Shown here: positions 1 through 12,408 of the stretch, piece after piece | Numbering within the stretch: the first letter of the stretch is position 1 | Layout: the number at the start of each line of letters is the position of its first letter | Assembly: GCA_033807695.1 (NCBI GenBank) | Contig: CM066308.1 | Coordinates: 2,294,001-2,358,000, forward strand | Direction: 5' to 3' | Length of the DNA stretch: 64,000 bases | From: Daedaleopsis sinensis | Lineage: Eukaryota > Basidiomycota > Agaricomycetes > Polyporales > Polyporaceae | The notes under the pieces: generated by a model | Databases searched by the model: none | Seen by the model: the letters and a program-made list of their open reading frames with translations, nothing else | Told to the model about the DNA's origin: nothing | Translations under genes and position numbers: made by a program

Positions 1-715
1 TGCGTCAACACAGGTGACCGTTATCAACGAGGCTGAGGCTATACCGACTACTAGTAGTTCAAATTTGAAGTTGGCGCGGTAGTGCTCTGCCACTAAACGG
101 CGGTGCATGTTACACTGCATTTGATTCTATCACATCAAGTCCCCAATTAACGTTGATGAGCTGTTCCTGCAATCACACTGCAGCGAGGACCCTGAGTGTG
201 GGGATACGAACATTCTTTATCCTGTCGATGCGAAGAGGGCGGAATGAAGATGGAAAAGGTGTTATATGGACACTATGCGATCATTGATGTCTGCAGTTGT
301 CCCGATTGACACCCTCCGAGAGTACCGGTGTCGCCGGTCGAAGGTATACAAACCAACAGCGCGCCGGCGCAATCACAGAAGTGGGCACGAGAAAGCCTGA
401 CCGCTGAGTCGCAGACCGATATCTCCGAGACTCGTACTCCGTATACAATATGTTATTGCATACATCTCCATTTGTCTGCTAGCTTCGAACATGACATCTG
501 CCAGCGCCGCCGCCGGAAGTTTACATCAAATGCCTTCTGGGCCGCGTGAAATATAGATACTGTAAAAGGCGAGGAATGACAACAGCGAGACACCGATTTG
601 AACGCATGCCGTTCTAGCAACGATAGCAACGAGGCAAATTACCATTACCCAGGTTCGAGTCATCAACCCGGTATCGGTACCGCGCCTCGTGTATCATGCG
701 CGGATCCCGACCGCC
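1..715. other. Intergenic, no gene recognised
   Basis: Only short ORFs without recognisable domains are seen. The right end is the 3' flank of the reverse-strand BRI3-like gene. A tRNA-like T-loop string near 653 has no matching acceptor or anticodon arms. Confidence 0.5.
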
Positions 716-1324
716 TAAGCGACTCGGACACCACAACGTGCGCACCGCTTCTCGGTGTCCATACTAAGACGAGGGGTGAGCAATTCGACATATATGGTAG
801 CAGCGATACTTGTACTCACAAGAGACAGATGAGACCGCAGGGGAAGCATACTACTGCAGTGATGATACCTGCAATGCCGTACTTGGTGGTCACGTCGTGG
901 TTTCCAGAGGCGCACATGCCCAAGACTAGAATGGAGACGTGTAAGTCACCGCAAATTGGAATATCGGACAGTCTCGCGAACAGACTGCTGCGAAGGCGCG
1001 TTTCAAAGGACAGCAGGGAGGGAACTCACGTTGTTGCTGGTACTGTTGCCCCGGCGTCATGCCAGTCATCATTGGAGGGCTCTGGGCTGGGGGGTACGCG
1101 GACATGCCCCCGACGCCACCGACACCGCTGCCTTGGTTCCCAGGTGCAAAGTACGAGTTCGGTTGCTGGCCCTGCATGGGGTGGGGACCAGGGGGACTCC
1201 CGTAGGGTTGTGGCGGGTATTGTTGTGCTTGAGGAGGGTGTGTCGGGGGTGCATACGACGCTTGTCCATGCTGCTGTGATGGGGGGGACATGTACGAGGG
1301 AGGCGAGTTCTTCTCGTCAATCAT
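716..1324 (-). CDS. Brain protein I3 (BRI3)-like small membrane protein
   Basis: Three exons fit in phase: 1324-1030, 925-820 and 763-716, with GTGAGT donors and TAG acceptors. The product is about 149 residues. The first ~98 residues are rich in Pro, Gln, Gly and Tyr, with PPSY- and PPAY-like motifs of the kind bound by WW domains. The C-terminal part holds CASGNHDVTTKYGIAG, a hydrophobic cysteine-containing stretch (CFPCGLICLF) and a terminal CARCG pair. This layout, a proline-rich N-terminus followed by a short Cys-rich membrane-embedded tail, matches the BRI3 family, whose animal members sit on endosome or lysosome membranes. The start MIDEKNSPP is the only plausible one. The exact function in fungi is not known to me. 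A degenerate second copy lies at about 2.4-2.6 kb. Confidence 0.75.
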
Positions 1325-2409
1325 AGTGACCGTAGGCGAAGAGATAGGAGAGGGAGCGTCGAGGTAGACAGATATCTGCTGGAGATGAACGATGGCAAGA
1401 GCTGAGTTTGCGAGGAGCCCGTCTGACCAGTGACCGACGTGGGAGTACGAAGGATGGAGAGCGTAAGGACAGTCGCCTTTGTGGATAGCTGCATGCTCGG
1501 GCTGTGTATATAGAAATAAAACTTAGTGTCAATATGCCCATCAAACGTGTACCGCTTGTTACCCCCTTTTATGCGCCACTTCCGGACAGTTGGATCAGGG
1601 GCCGCACAGGTCGGAGCCTATACGAGCGCTAATATATTCCGGACGAATACGGCTTGCCTTTCTCGGTGTCCTCCTCCTGATCCTGATCCTAAAGTATAAC
1701 CAGGCGCTGGACTGCGATCTGCCAGAGAGGAGGAAGGAGAAGTGCTGGAGGCGCCGAGAGCCTAGCATGGTGCCATGTTCGTCCGAAGGCGTCGTGCGAG
1801 TGCACTGCAGTCGATCGTCGAAGGAGCCTGCAGCACAACATCTCCGAGTCGGTGCACCTCGGCAATCACTTCGCTCAGAGAGTCAGGACGAGGGATAGAT
1901 ATTGAGGTGAGTACCCATACGAGAAGGTATTTTATGGTCCGGCGACTCTAGGGAAACTCGCTCACAGTCACTGACCGGGGTCCGGCACGCGCCCGTTGCA
2001 AACTTTCGTCCTTGTCTCCGACTCGTAATGATCGTCATGCAATAAACGGAGGCGTTTCGGCGCAAGAGACTGTGAAAGTCTATCGGTCAACGAAGTGTCT
2101 GCTCCCACGATGAATCTCTGCGCTGAGAAAGATAAGTATGGATATGATCAGCGCACCTTGCGGCGCCTACTTGTTGGAAAAGGTTTCTTGAATCATGAGC
2201 AGCGCAGACAATTTCCCGACATTCTATCGGTCGTATCGGACTCGAGAAATCCGGCGACGAACTCCCCGGTCGAGCGTGTATGATCGCCCAAAGTCTGCTC
2301 ACTGTTCGAAGATGGGAGAACAGAGGATGCAATATTGATCACCCCAGCGATTCGGACGTCCAGACCTTCCCAAATAATTTGACGGTCGAGATCTAATGAT
2401 TTTGCGCTT
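1325..2409. other. Intergenic, upstream region of the BRI3-like gene
   Basis: No supported gene. The first few hundred bases form the promoter side of the reverse-strand gene ending at 716. The remaining ORFs are short and lack family features. Confidence 0.45.
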
Positions 2410-2610
2410 GAATCTCTATCGTGGACCCCTACCACGACGCGCGCGTCTCTGCTTCGTATCCGTGATGACGAGGCAAGAATAAGCGCGCAAACAACAGGGG
2501 CTGCAACGACATATGATACACTCACAATAAACTGATGTGCCCACATGAGAACTGGTGGCCACGTCGTGATTTCCAGCAGCACATATCGCATAGACTACGT
2601 CGGCGACACG
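2410..2610 (-). pseudogene. Degenerate BRI3-like copy
   Basis: Reading the reverse strand from about 2600, one frame gives CAAGNHDVATSSHVG, then a GTGAGT-like donor, and later DTKQRRARRGRG. The order and spacing match the intact neighbour (CASGNHDVTT, intron, DTEKRCARCGVR). The hydrophobic Cys-rich segment is scrambled, the terminal cysteines are lost and no proline-rich first exon is visible upstream. I read it as a decayed paralogue. The call rests on about 20 aligned residues, so it is tentative. Confidence 0.45.
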
Positions 2611-4211
2611 ATATTCGTGCATGCGAACGAAGTCAAAGATTCCACACTGGGCAGCACTGCGAGGACGGACCCCACCGAGTTCATGTTTCTGCCCCACCGA
2701 GCGCAGCTGTCAGAGACAGTGCAAAGCGTTTGTGCGGTGTGCCGGAGGCCGCCCCTTCAGGAGAAATCGGCGATCATCTACTGCACGGATCAATCGTCAA
2801 CGGCGGAGTCCTATAATGCGCGGTTGCAACTTGGACATACCGACGGCGCTCACCAGCTGGAAGCTGGAGCGGGGCGAGACGGGCTTGTAGAGCTTGCCTG
2901 CGAGCTTGAGGCCCCTCTCGGAGATCCGTGGTCTGCAGGGGATGCTAGATCCGCTCACTGTGCACCCTGCTATCATGCTACGTGATCCGTAGGAGTTTGG
3001 GAGGTCCGAGCGGCAGAGTTGGGTGCGCTTTTCGCGGGACACATGGAGCGACGATGTCTAGAGTAAGTACAGTACTCACATAGTGTTGGAGATCCAGAGC
3101 ACCCGTTCACCCACATCGCTATAGCCGTGGAACACTACACTGAAGCATGGCAGATCGACGTCGAGGTGAAGCTTCCAGCTGTTCGTGGGGGTTATCATAG
3201 CTGTCTTTTGATGCATTGTTCGCGCTATGAGCAGTTGTCGTGGCTTCAACCTGCGAAGTATACGATATAGTGTTAAGAGAGAAAAGACTCAGGAAGCTTC
3301 GAGTCGGAGGGGCTGTGGAGTTAGCGCCGTGGACATCTGCCCGGCCCGATACCGCCGTGAAATCGAAGGAACTTCGTCGGAGAGGCGACATACACAAGTA
3401 TTGTTCAGTCGGTGCGCTAGACCTGCAGTCCACAGTCCACCAGGTTCGAGATGAATTAGGTCTACGAGACTTTCAGTAAGCGGATCACAATCCAACGAGA
3501 TAACGGTGCCGAACACTGAGCAGGACTCGAGCGCGCGAGGACGGAGCGAGCCCGTATAAGATGGGCGTGTGGTGTAGTGTGAGATACAAGCAGGAGGTGA
3601 TGCAAGGAACAGATGGGGAACAAAACAAGAGCTCTGAAAGACAGATAACGCCCTTCACGGAGGGCGCGCGACCGTGAGCGGGGGGAGGCGGGCGAAGGAA
3701 ATAAGCTACGGAAACAGCCAGCGCGGTGGGAGGACTCGGACTGAAAGAGTCGCCGCGGGCGATGAATCGTGCACATCGGCGCAGGCGAAGAGTAAAGTTA
3801 CAACAAAGGGCGACCGTGGTGCAGGAGAGTGGGAACAAAGCAACGCCGAGGTTGGCAGAGACTTCTGCGCGCCGCCGGGAGTAAGCAACAGTTCGACGGC
3901 GCGTGCGAGGCCTGGGAGAGGGGCGGGGATGCTCACAATCAAAGTAATAGTACAATCCGAGTGTATGCGATAACGTCGACGTCAAAAGCGAGGGCCACAC
4001 CGCTCACCATGCTTCCGCGTAATGGTGATCCTCCTGTGGGATACGTCAGCGCACGTTGCGGCGGGGGAGCACGACAATGCATACCGGCGATAGTGGACTT
4101 TTGTTGTCCGTCCCACTTAGGGAAATGGGAGACTGCCCATAGTCCGCGTCAAACTGAACGGTCCGCTGGGTGATTTTGCCGACCATGAGGAAGGTTGGCA
4201 TAGTAGTCGTT
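2611..4211. other. Long stretch without a recognised gene
   Basis: Several open frames of 75-170 codons occur on both strands, but none shows a domain, consistent splice sites or sensible composition. The part at 3500-3960 is purine-rich on the plus strand and the antisense ORF there looks compositional. Decayed membrane-protein exons cannot be excluded. Confidence 0.4.
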
Positions 4212-5891
4212 TCAGCTTCTGTGCCGCGACCTCGGCTGACTCGACGAGTGTTGAGTCTGCGAAAAGTTCAGCTGCCTGTATCCGGGGAAAGTGTGATAAC
4301 GAGGATCACTTACGCGGCCATGAAGGAATTGGCGTAGACTTAAGAAATCACGGTTAGTGAATGATCGGTACCAGCGAAGGGCAACATACTTTTGCTGAGG
4401 ACGAAGTAGCATGCCATGAAGATGAAGTTGCCTGGCATCAGGTTATACTATGACAGTTACGATCAATACAGGTCTCCTTGTAACACTGAGAAGACTCACG
4501 AGGATAAGAGTCGTCAAACTGAACACGCTATTGGTACACTCGGGCGTAAGCACCTGTTCGACCGTAGGTTTGCCACGGACATACCTAGTCAATCCTCCTG
4601 TGCTGATGGCGTAGATGATCAATGAGTTCACAAGGGAGTCATCTCTGTTGGATAGGTTAGGCACAAAGGTCGACATATACTGAGCCAACAATGAGACTGA
4701 CTTGTGATGTCCTGTGCGAAGACTCCGCAAGAAATAACACAACGCTGCGGCGATAACGACATCCGTCGCCATGCCGAGAGCAAGGGATAGGGTTCCGATG
4801 TACTTCATGCTACCGATGTCCGCGAGACTCTTCAGCTGGAAACTGTATAGCAGGACGTAAGTTCTGACTATATAGAGATCGACAAGACCTTGGCATGACG
4901 TACGCTTGGTAGGTGTAGACTGGACATATCGAAAGGTTGAGACAACGATAGCAGCGAGGAGGACCAGAGATAGGGCTCACCACAGGCAACACCGAGTTCT
5001 CCGAAGGTGAGCAACAGCTGCACAACCATGAGCCTGAATACGTGATAAGATCTTAAGCGAACTTACGATAAGGCCCGTCACCGGAATGTTGTGGCTGCTG
5101 ACTGTATCTCGTGGTAAGTAACCCACTTTGGCGAACCGCATTGGAGGGACATACATCGCCAGACACGGCCAGCATAGAGCCTGTTCGAAGTTGTAAGTGC
5201 CCGCGTCAGGGATATGCCATGATCGACCTACACTTTAACAATGGTTCCAGTTACCACCTACATGGAAGATCAATATACGTCGAACCAGTGTAGATATCGC
5301 AAGACCTACACCGAGGGTGATTTGAAGCTGGAAAGCCCTTTTGAGAACGATACGAAGACAACGGAAGGCGGAGTAGACTCACTATGAGTGACCATACTGG
5401 AGGGGCGAGTATGATCGACAACAGGCCCCAGTTCCTTTGCATACGTTTAGCCAGGTACCGTAGATTGGGGAATGTGACATACGAGACAAGGTAGGTGTAC
5501 ACTGCATGTGCTATGAGAGCTTGGTCACCAAACTCGATCAACCTAGTTCGAGTCCAACGTCAGAAGGGATATACTTATTGTGAAGGGTGAAGTGGTACGT
5601 ACCACAACCCAGCGACCTATTTCAAAGGCGGACATGACATGGCATGAGGAACTTTCTTCTTGCTGCACAGGACCAATGCTATGACGTACCAGTAGCTTGT
5701 ACAACGTCTTGTCCAGCGGGTAGCGCTTGAAGTACGAGTACACCTGGGTGCTAAGGATGCCCAAGCACCTGCCGGGACCGTATTAAGGGAACTGTACGGA
5801 TATCGAGCAGGACCGCAATGTGCACGTACAGACTTGATACCGCAAACCCGATGAAGGCCGCGCCGAACGTGCTATCCGTGCCGCTTGACAT
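4212..5891 (-). CDS. DUF6534-domain multi-pass membrane protein
   Basis: Exon 1 (5891-5830) encodes MSSGTDSTFGAAFIGFAVSS and exon 2 (5768-5690) continues CLGILSTQVYSYFKRYPLDK. Together they are the hallmark opening of the large basidiomycete DUF6534 family (first two membrane helices). Further exons, placed approximately, give a helix with ALIAHAVYTYLVSY (about 5510), RIVLKRAFQLQ near 5310, LMVVQLLLTFGELG near 5000, the signature GMATDVVIAAALCYFLR near 4760, NSLIIYAISTGGLT near 4610, YNLMPGNFIFMACYFVLSK near 4420 and VYANSFMA near 4330. The last exon ends at 4212. Seven membrane segments are expected. The family has no established function. Internal junctions around 5050-5500 and 4450-4560 are not fully resolved; a defect there is possible. 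Confidence 0.7.
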
Positions 5892-6485
5892 TCCGCTAAG
5901 AGTGCGCCGACGAGCAATCCGGGGAGGGAGACGGAAAGGGCGAGGAGGAGCAGGGGAAGGAGGAGTTGAAAGGAGTGTGGGTGCTGCAAACTTTGGCAGT
6001 TTGCGAGCTATAGACACGAGCACTGGCTGGGTGCCAGGGTGACGAGTGGAGGAAAAGAGACCTGGACTCAAAGTGAGACGCCGAGCTCCTGGTGCATATG
6101 GGCACGGTGACCGGTGATGGCCCTCCTAATTTTGTCCTGTCGCAGCCTGTCGCCCAGCGATTCATCGGGTTAAATGTTTCTGAGATATTGCCTGATATTG
6201 CGCTATGAGTGCCATGCTGCATGCGTCCCCTGATCAACCAAGATCACCCCTTCCGTTCTCTCGGACCATTGCCAGATTTAGACCCAGATCCCAGATCTCC
6301 CTCCGCCTGTGGGCCTCTCCGTCCTCCTCCTTCCTCCTCCCACTACCTGACTCTGCAGTCTGCCACTAGTTTGGACACTCGCTCGACTCGTGCGCGTGAC
6401 GCGTGAGCAGCCCAGAGGTATGCACTCACCATCTGCGAAGCCCCCTCCCAAGCAATCAGACTGGATGCGTAAGACAATATTTGTC
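5892..6485. other. Intergenic between two reverse-strand genes
   Basis: Promoter side of the DUF6534 gene and 3' flank of the YEATS-domain gene. A stretch near 6290-6350 is rich in C and T. No gene is seen. Confidence 0.5.
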
Positions 6486-9400
6486 TTACAGTTCGCGCTC
6501 TTCAATCTTCACGCGAACTTCCGGGGCCTTGTCCGGGGCTTCCCACTCCGTGTCCCTCGTCTTTGCAGCCATCCCATCCCCGCTCCCATGGATCCATCGC
6601 CCACCACTTAGCGCAGTCATCTGCCCCGGACCCGCATCTCGATGATCTAAATGAATGTCCCGGGTAGTGACGAGGCACCTGCTGTCAGCCGACGTGCTTG
6701 GGGCGTCCGAGTCAGACGGTGGTCGCGATGGCCCCACGAGCCTCGCCATCGACAAGAACAGCGCGCTGCTGGTGACATCCGTGGCCGCGTGGCGGGACAC
6801 GCCCGCGAGCACATGGGTCGGTGTCAGGAGGCGCGCGGGGCCTCCCGCCATAACGCGCCGAGCGCGCTCGTGGCGGTGGCGTCCGCTCACTGTCCGCAAG
6901 GCCGCCTCGTCTTGGCGAAATATCTCGACCCCGCGCGCGACGAGCTGCCGGACGAACGCCTTGACCGCTATCGAAAGCGCCGCGGACGGAGCCAGCTCCG
7001 CTTCGACGCTCGCACGCGGTTGCGCGGACAGGCCGCCGTTTGCGGAACCTGTAGTCAAGGTACGCGTGTATGCCGTTGTCGAATCTGGTTCTGGACTGGT
7101 CCGACTGGATGCGGATACTTCATGCGAGACGTCGGCGTCCGTGCGAACTTGAGCGGCATGAGTTCGAGGCACTCGAGAGGTTGGGAGGCCGGTCAGCCGC
7201 GATATTGCGACGACTAATCGCGGGTGCGCGGCCGTCACCAGGTCTGCGGTGGACAGTACTAGTGATACGATGTCGTTGGAAGGAGGACTTGGGCGTGGGG
7301 TGTGAATCGAAGGATAGAAGACATTCGGTACCGAGCCTGCCCTGTCAGGCTCATGCTTCGCGAGAAGTGCCTGGGCTTCAACGATAGGCAGACGGGCGGG
7401 CTCGTCATCGTGAAAGGTCAGACACGCAGAGGGCTCCGACGCCTGAATCGACAGCGAAATTTTAACATCCAGGGTCTTGTCGTCTTCAGGGAGCGTTGGG
7501 TGATACGCGCGCTGCAGTCCACATGCACGACAGTAATCTGTTGAGCGCGGATCCTCCGATACAAGCGGCTTCCGCGAAGACCTGGAAGACTTGTGCCGCT
7601 GTTGATGAGTTGTGCCAGAGGTCGACACGCTTGCTCGGAGGAACAGGTTTTCATCCTCAAGCCAGTGGAAGACGTCTACAGCAGTCAGAGGAAGAGCCTC
7701 CCCGTCGTTGGACTGCGCGACGAGCTCCGCGTACGCGTCACGAAGAGCCCGCGCTCGGCCCATCTAGACAGGTTCGTTAGTGGCATAACGTATGACGGCA
7801 CTTGACGACAAACCTCGATCGCTTTGCGTCGACCGTAGTGCAGACTTCGCAATTGAGCTGGCGTGGAAACAAGCGTATACGGTAGGCGAGCGTTGAATCG
7901 ACCTTTGGTTTCTTTGGAACGGATCAGAACTCGTCAGGTATAACCCATTTTGGCGACGCACCCTTTATAGTCATGGGGTATTGCGGTAGGAGTGATCTCA
8001 ACTTCAGTGCATAGTCTGTTGACGGTCGTAATTAATCGATGCGAACCAGCGATGCCGCTGGACGTACCAGGCTCAAGCTCTTCGTCCTCTTCGACAGCTT
8101 TCTCAGAATGCGCAGGTTCAGGGATGTATGCATTCTCCCATGACACCTTTCTGACGTCTTCACGGACAGGGAGGAGTTCCGTATGTCGATCCAGCTCGAC
8201 ATCGAATACTTGGTCGTCACCGAGCACTGCACTCGCATGCTGCATCGGATCGAGCTGCGCGTTACAGGAATGTTATCTTTGCTGCAGCGAGCAGACTCAA
8301 AAAATACCCACCTCCACCCAGTGATCTACTTCCGTGGGCGGATTCATCGAACCTGCCCAAACGAATGTTAACCGGGCAAGGAAAGGCCGGTCCGTTGTGC
8401 TCGTGACGATGAATGGAGGCGCATCGATGTCGATAGGCTCTGCGAGCGTAGATGGTGGCGGATCCGTCACGGAAGCAACGGTGACTTTACTGAGCACGGT
8501 GGATATAGGTAGGGACTGCGCGACATGTCAGCACGGCACTCGATGCGATGAGGGTAGTTACGCATACATAAGAAGGCGACGTTACTGCGAGACGCCAGCG
8601 GTGCGTATGGTCGGGGCTTGCAGACGAGCGACGATCTGTGCAAGAAGATTCAGCAGCAAGACGAGGGACCGGAGAAAGCAAACATACTGGGCGGTATGAA
8701 TAGACTGTAGTCCGCCACCTGTACACGCGCAGCGATATGAAACCTTGTCCCAGATGGCATGCGAATACCAGGGAGCTGCCCTCCAGAGTCCCCGTCAGTG
8801 TGGGCGGCTTGATTGTTTGCACTCAACGCAGGGTCGGTGGGTAGGTTCGAGAGAGAGACGATTTCATCGAGCTCCCTGCGCGCAACATTACGATGAACGT
8901 AGGGCTTTCTCCATTTATTCCTGCTACACAGACCAGAGCCCGCAGAAAAGTCCTCGATGTCGACATCGTTATCTTTTTCTGTAGCAACATTGATGCATCT
9001 ATTCTTGGGTGCCCTCCCAAGAAACGGCGCGAGTGCGGGAGTATCGATGTGATATCCCAGCGTGCGCGTAACATGTGGACCATGTTCAACGCCTTCGTCC
9101 TGAGGCGAGTCTTCAGCGCCTGCTTCGGGCAAAGGATTCGGTAGTTGCTCCGTCGTCTCCGCCTTGACCGTAAGAAGTTGCGACTTAGCAGGGAGGGGCG
9201 GAAGCTGGACATTATCCCCAGCACCTACTGCAAGTTCGAACAATCGTCTGAGACTTGGTAGACTGATACCCTTGAGCTCGATACCGGTGGAAATGACCAG
9301 CTCCCGTTCCTCTTCAGAAACTAGCACAGCACAGCTCTGCACGCACTCGTCGTGACTGCCGACCTCGAGCTGGTGGCTCAGACGACAGTGGTTCAGCAAG

Positions 9401-10065
9401 CCCTGTAGACTGGAGAAATCTGAGCGTTGGCAGACAAAGCATACGAGCTTCGCGATTTCGGGTGGGTTGGTCGTAGAATTGCGAAGGAAGAGTAGGCGTT
9501 TGCGTGGGGCTGGTGGTGGCTTGATGCGACCGCCGGTGCGGGTCGAACGGGCATTATTGCGAGGAGCCTGATCGATGTCCATGATGGAGGGGGCGGGGAG
9601 AGGGAGGACAGGTTGTGGTCGCGGTATTGGTTGGGCAAGCCTGCTCTCGTGACGGAAAATGAGCTTGCAAGGCTCTTCCATAGCTTCAAGCGCATCAAGA
9701 GAGGCCGTTCGGATATCACTAGTGCCTACAGGATGTTATACGACAACAGAGACACAACAGCATGAGACGTACCGTTTGGAACACTGCCTTGAAGTTGAAG
9801 AGACTGTTGTAGCAGCTGAGCCCAGGCGAGGCGAGATTGTACTACATCTGCTATTCTCTGACGCAGAGATATCTCGAGGTCGATCTCCTCCAAAGCTATC
9901 TGCTGACATGTAGGTGCATAATCTGGAGTGTTCCGATACGTGAGGAGATGGTGTGAATGTATATTGCTACCACGTACCTGATGTCCTACGCCTCTTCTTA
10001 GGCCTATCATCGACTTCGAAAGCGTCCCCGATATCATGGTCAGACAGTGTAGGCGATAGTTGCAT
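6486..10065 (-). CDS. YEATS-domain chromatin reader, YEATS2-like architecture
   Basis: Eight exons join in frame: 10065-9978, 9922-9773, 9725-8688, 8635-8568, 8515-8312, 8254-8068, 7929-7814 and 7763-6486, giving 1042 residues. After a basic KKRRR patch comes a CX2C...HX4H zinc-finger-like motif (CFVC...HCRLSH, residues about 175-197). A YEATS domain follows at about residues 405-545 (start RFHIAARVQVADYSLFIPP, then HRWRLAVTSPSY and RPFLARLTFVW). YEATS domains read acylated lysines on histone H3. The C-terminal third has a second Cys pair (YCRACGL) and, near residues 885-980, helices with LTPTHVLAGV that resemble a histone fold. Human YEATS2 also carries a C-terminal histone fold, so a role in a histone acetyltransferase or remodelling complex is a fair inference. 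The gene is divergent from FEN1. Confidence 0.82.
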
Positions 10066-10475
10066 GGCAGATATTCTCTCTGAGGTGAGGAGAGGCAATT
10101 TTCTTACGATTGTAGGGACACCTTGAATTCCACAGATACGATATATGCACGAAAAGATGGCCCAGTGTCATCTAAGACATTACTTGAAGCGTTTGCAACT
10201 CTAGCAGCGATGAAGGAAGGTGAACGGCGGAGTGATGTATGCATGAAAAGTACGGAAGTCGAGGCCCGAGGGACTCTGGGCGCTCGGAAACGGGGATTCG
10301 CGTGACTGCCGCGCTACGTCACACCCGTCACACACGAACCCGACGCGTCCAACGTCACGTCCGCGCCCTGCGCCAGCCTTCTTTCCGCGTCCACCACCGT
10401 CGCCGTCCTTCTGCTACACAACCTCTCCATTCTTACATCAGTTGTCTTTCTGGACACGCATCTATACCTGTGGTC
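10066..10475. promoter_or_regulatory. Shared divergent promoter, YEATS gene / FEN1
   Basis: This 410-bp interval separates the start codons of two head-to-head housekeeping genes. The FEN1 side (about 10310-10460) is rich in C and T, as is common upstream of basidiomycete start codons. No TATA box is obvious. Confidence 0.5.
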
Positions 10476-12153
10476 ATGGGTATCAAGGGCCTCACTGCAC
10501 TCTTGGCTGAGCAGTCCCCGAAAGCATTCCAGGTCTGTCTACGATGACTTCGCATTGAGATTGAGGTGACTCACCCGGGACTTGTAGGAGCATGAAATCA
10601 AAACGTTATTTGGACGCAAAGTCGCCATTGACGCGTCCATGTCAATATATCAGTTCCTTATAGCCGTACGGCAGAAAGATGGAGAGCTGTTGACGAACGA
10701 TGCTGGAGAAACAACAAGGTGCGTTTCATCATGGTTATTACTCTGTTGGTGGTAGTGATTTATTGTTTTCAGTCATCTCATGGGCTTCTTCTATCGTACG
10801 ATTCGAATGGTTGAGAACGGGATCAAACCAGCCTACGTGTTTGACGGGAAGCCGCCAGAGCTGAAGTCCGGCGTTGTAAGTCTACCTCCTGCTTGGGACT
10901 TCAATCTCTATGACATGTTCGCTTTAGTTGTCAAAACGATTCGAACGTAGAGAAGAAGCGAAGGAGGAGGGCGAGGAAGCGAAAGAAACTGGTATGTTGC
11001 ATATTTGCCTCTAGCTCCGCCGGGGCGGGTTGTTTAGCAATGTCCACCTAGGTACCGCGGAAGACATGGAGCGTTTCTCTCGCCGTACAGTCAAGGTCAC
11101 GCGAGAGCACAATGAAGAGTGCCGCAAGCTACTCGGACTCATGGGCATCCCTCACGTTGTCGTAAGTTCCTTGACATGCCTTCATGACCCGACTCCATCT
11201 CCCGTCTCTTGAATATCAACCAATCCTTCCTACAGGCACCATCAGAAGCTGAAGCACAGTGTGCCGAACTTGCTCGTGGCGGCAAAGTGTACGCCGCAGG
11301 GTCCGAAGACATGGACACGCTCACATTTGGAGCACCCATTCTGTACCGTCATCTCACCTTCTCCGAGGCTCGCAAGACACCCATCAGTGAAATCCATCTC
11401 GACAAAGCTTTGGAGGGCCTGGAGATGGATATGTCGCAATTCATCGACTTGTGTATCCTTCTAGGGTGCGACTACCTTGAGCCCATCAAGGGCGTTGGTC
11501 CGAAGTCCGCCTTGAAGCTCATCCGGGAACATGGTACCCTAGGAAAGGTGCTGGAGCATCTGAAGGAGAAGTGAGCAGCCGGCATGAATGCAGTCTGCGC
11601 TTGAGTGTTAATGACGACTCTTAGGGTTGCGGAGAAGGATGAGGCGGCGGAGGAGGGCAAGAAGAAACGGGGCGGTATCCAAATACCAGAAGAGTGGCCA
11701 TGGCAGGCTGCGAAAGAGCTCTTCCTGAAACCAGACGTGACCCCGGCCGACGAGCTCGACCTGGAGTGGAAGAACCCAGACATCGACGGTCTGGTGGACT
11801 TCCTCGTCAGGGAGAAGGGCTTCAAGTGCGTCCATCTACCTCACTGCTGTTCTAGGGCAAACACTGACTATGGTGTCTCTAGCGAGGAACGTGTGCGGAA
11901 AGGCGGTGAAAAGCTTGCCAAGTTCCTCAATGCCAAACAGCAAGGCCGACTCGACGGCTTCTTCTCCGTGCAGGCCAAGGCGGTACCCGCGAAAAAGGAC
12001 AATGTGGAAGAGAAGGGCAAGGGCAAGGGGACGAAGCGGAAGGTATGCCTTCTGCTGCGATTCTATGATAATATAAGCCACTCATTGCTGGCTACATAGG
12101 CCGATGACAAGGACAAAAAAGACACAAGGAAAGCCAAGAAATTGAAGAAATAA
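10476..12153 (+). CDS. FEN1: Flap endonuclease 1 (FEN1/Rad27)
   Basis: Nine exons fit exactly: 10476-10532, 10588-10718, 10773-10875, 10928-10991, 11052-11161, 11236-11570, 11625-11825, 11883-12042 and 12100-12153, giving 404 residues. FEN1 cuts 5' flaps during Okazaki-fragment maturation and long-patch base-excision repair. The N-terminal MGIKGL block, Asp34 in [22 protein letters not shown], the acidic [13 protein letters not shown] and [11 protein letters not shown] motifs, and the H2TH part [20 protein letters not shown] carry the metal ligands expected of the family. QGRLDGFF near the C-terminus is a canonical PIP box for PCNA, followed by a long Lys-rich tail. Length is slightly above the usual ~380. 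It is convergent with NOP12, with 255 bp between the stop codons. Confidence 0.97.
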
Positions 12154-12408
12154 ATGTCACCTTCAAGTCTGGCCCGGTCGGTCGTCGTCGTCTCGTCCTC
12201 TCACATTGCTATCTGTCGCGCGGACATATCTTCTTATATTAGCATACATAGTCCCTCACCTTTCATCTGGTATACCTCACTTGTTGTATCACTAGTAGCA
12301 CAATTCATGACTTCACAGTGGGGTAGAGTTCAAGCAAAACTTGCGCATCATGGCGGCAATGAGATTGCGCTCGATGCAGCTCAAGAGGAGGGGACAGAGG
12401 GACAAGAA

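Noticed and set aside
645..675. tRNA-like T-loop string GGTTCGAGTC
   Set aside because: No stem partner, anticodon arm or acceptor stem could be drawn around it.
3485..4000. 171-codon reverse-strand ORF
   Set aside because: Composition follows a purine-rich strand; no domain or splice support was found, so it was left as intergenic.
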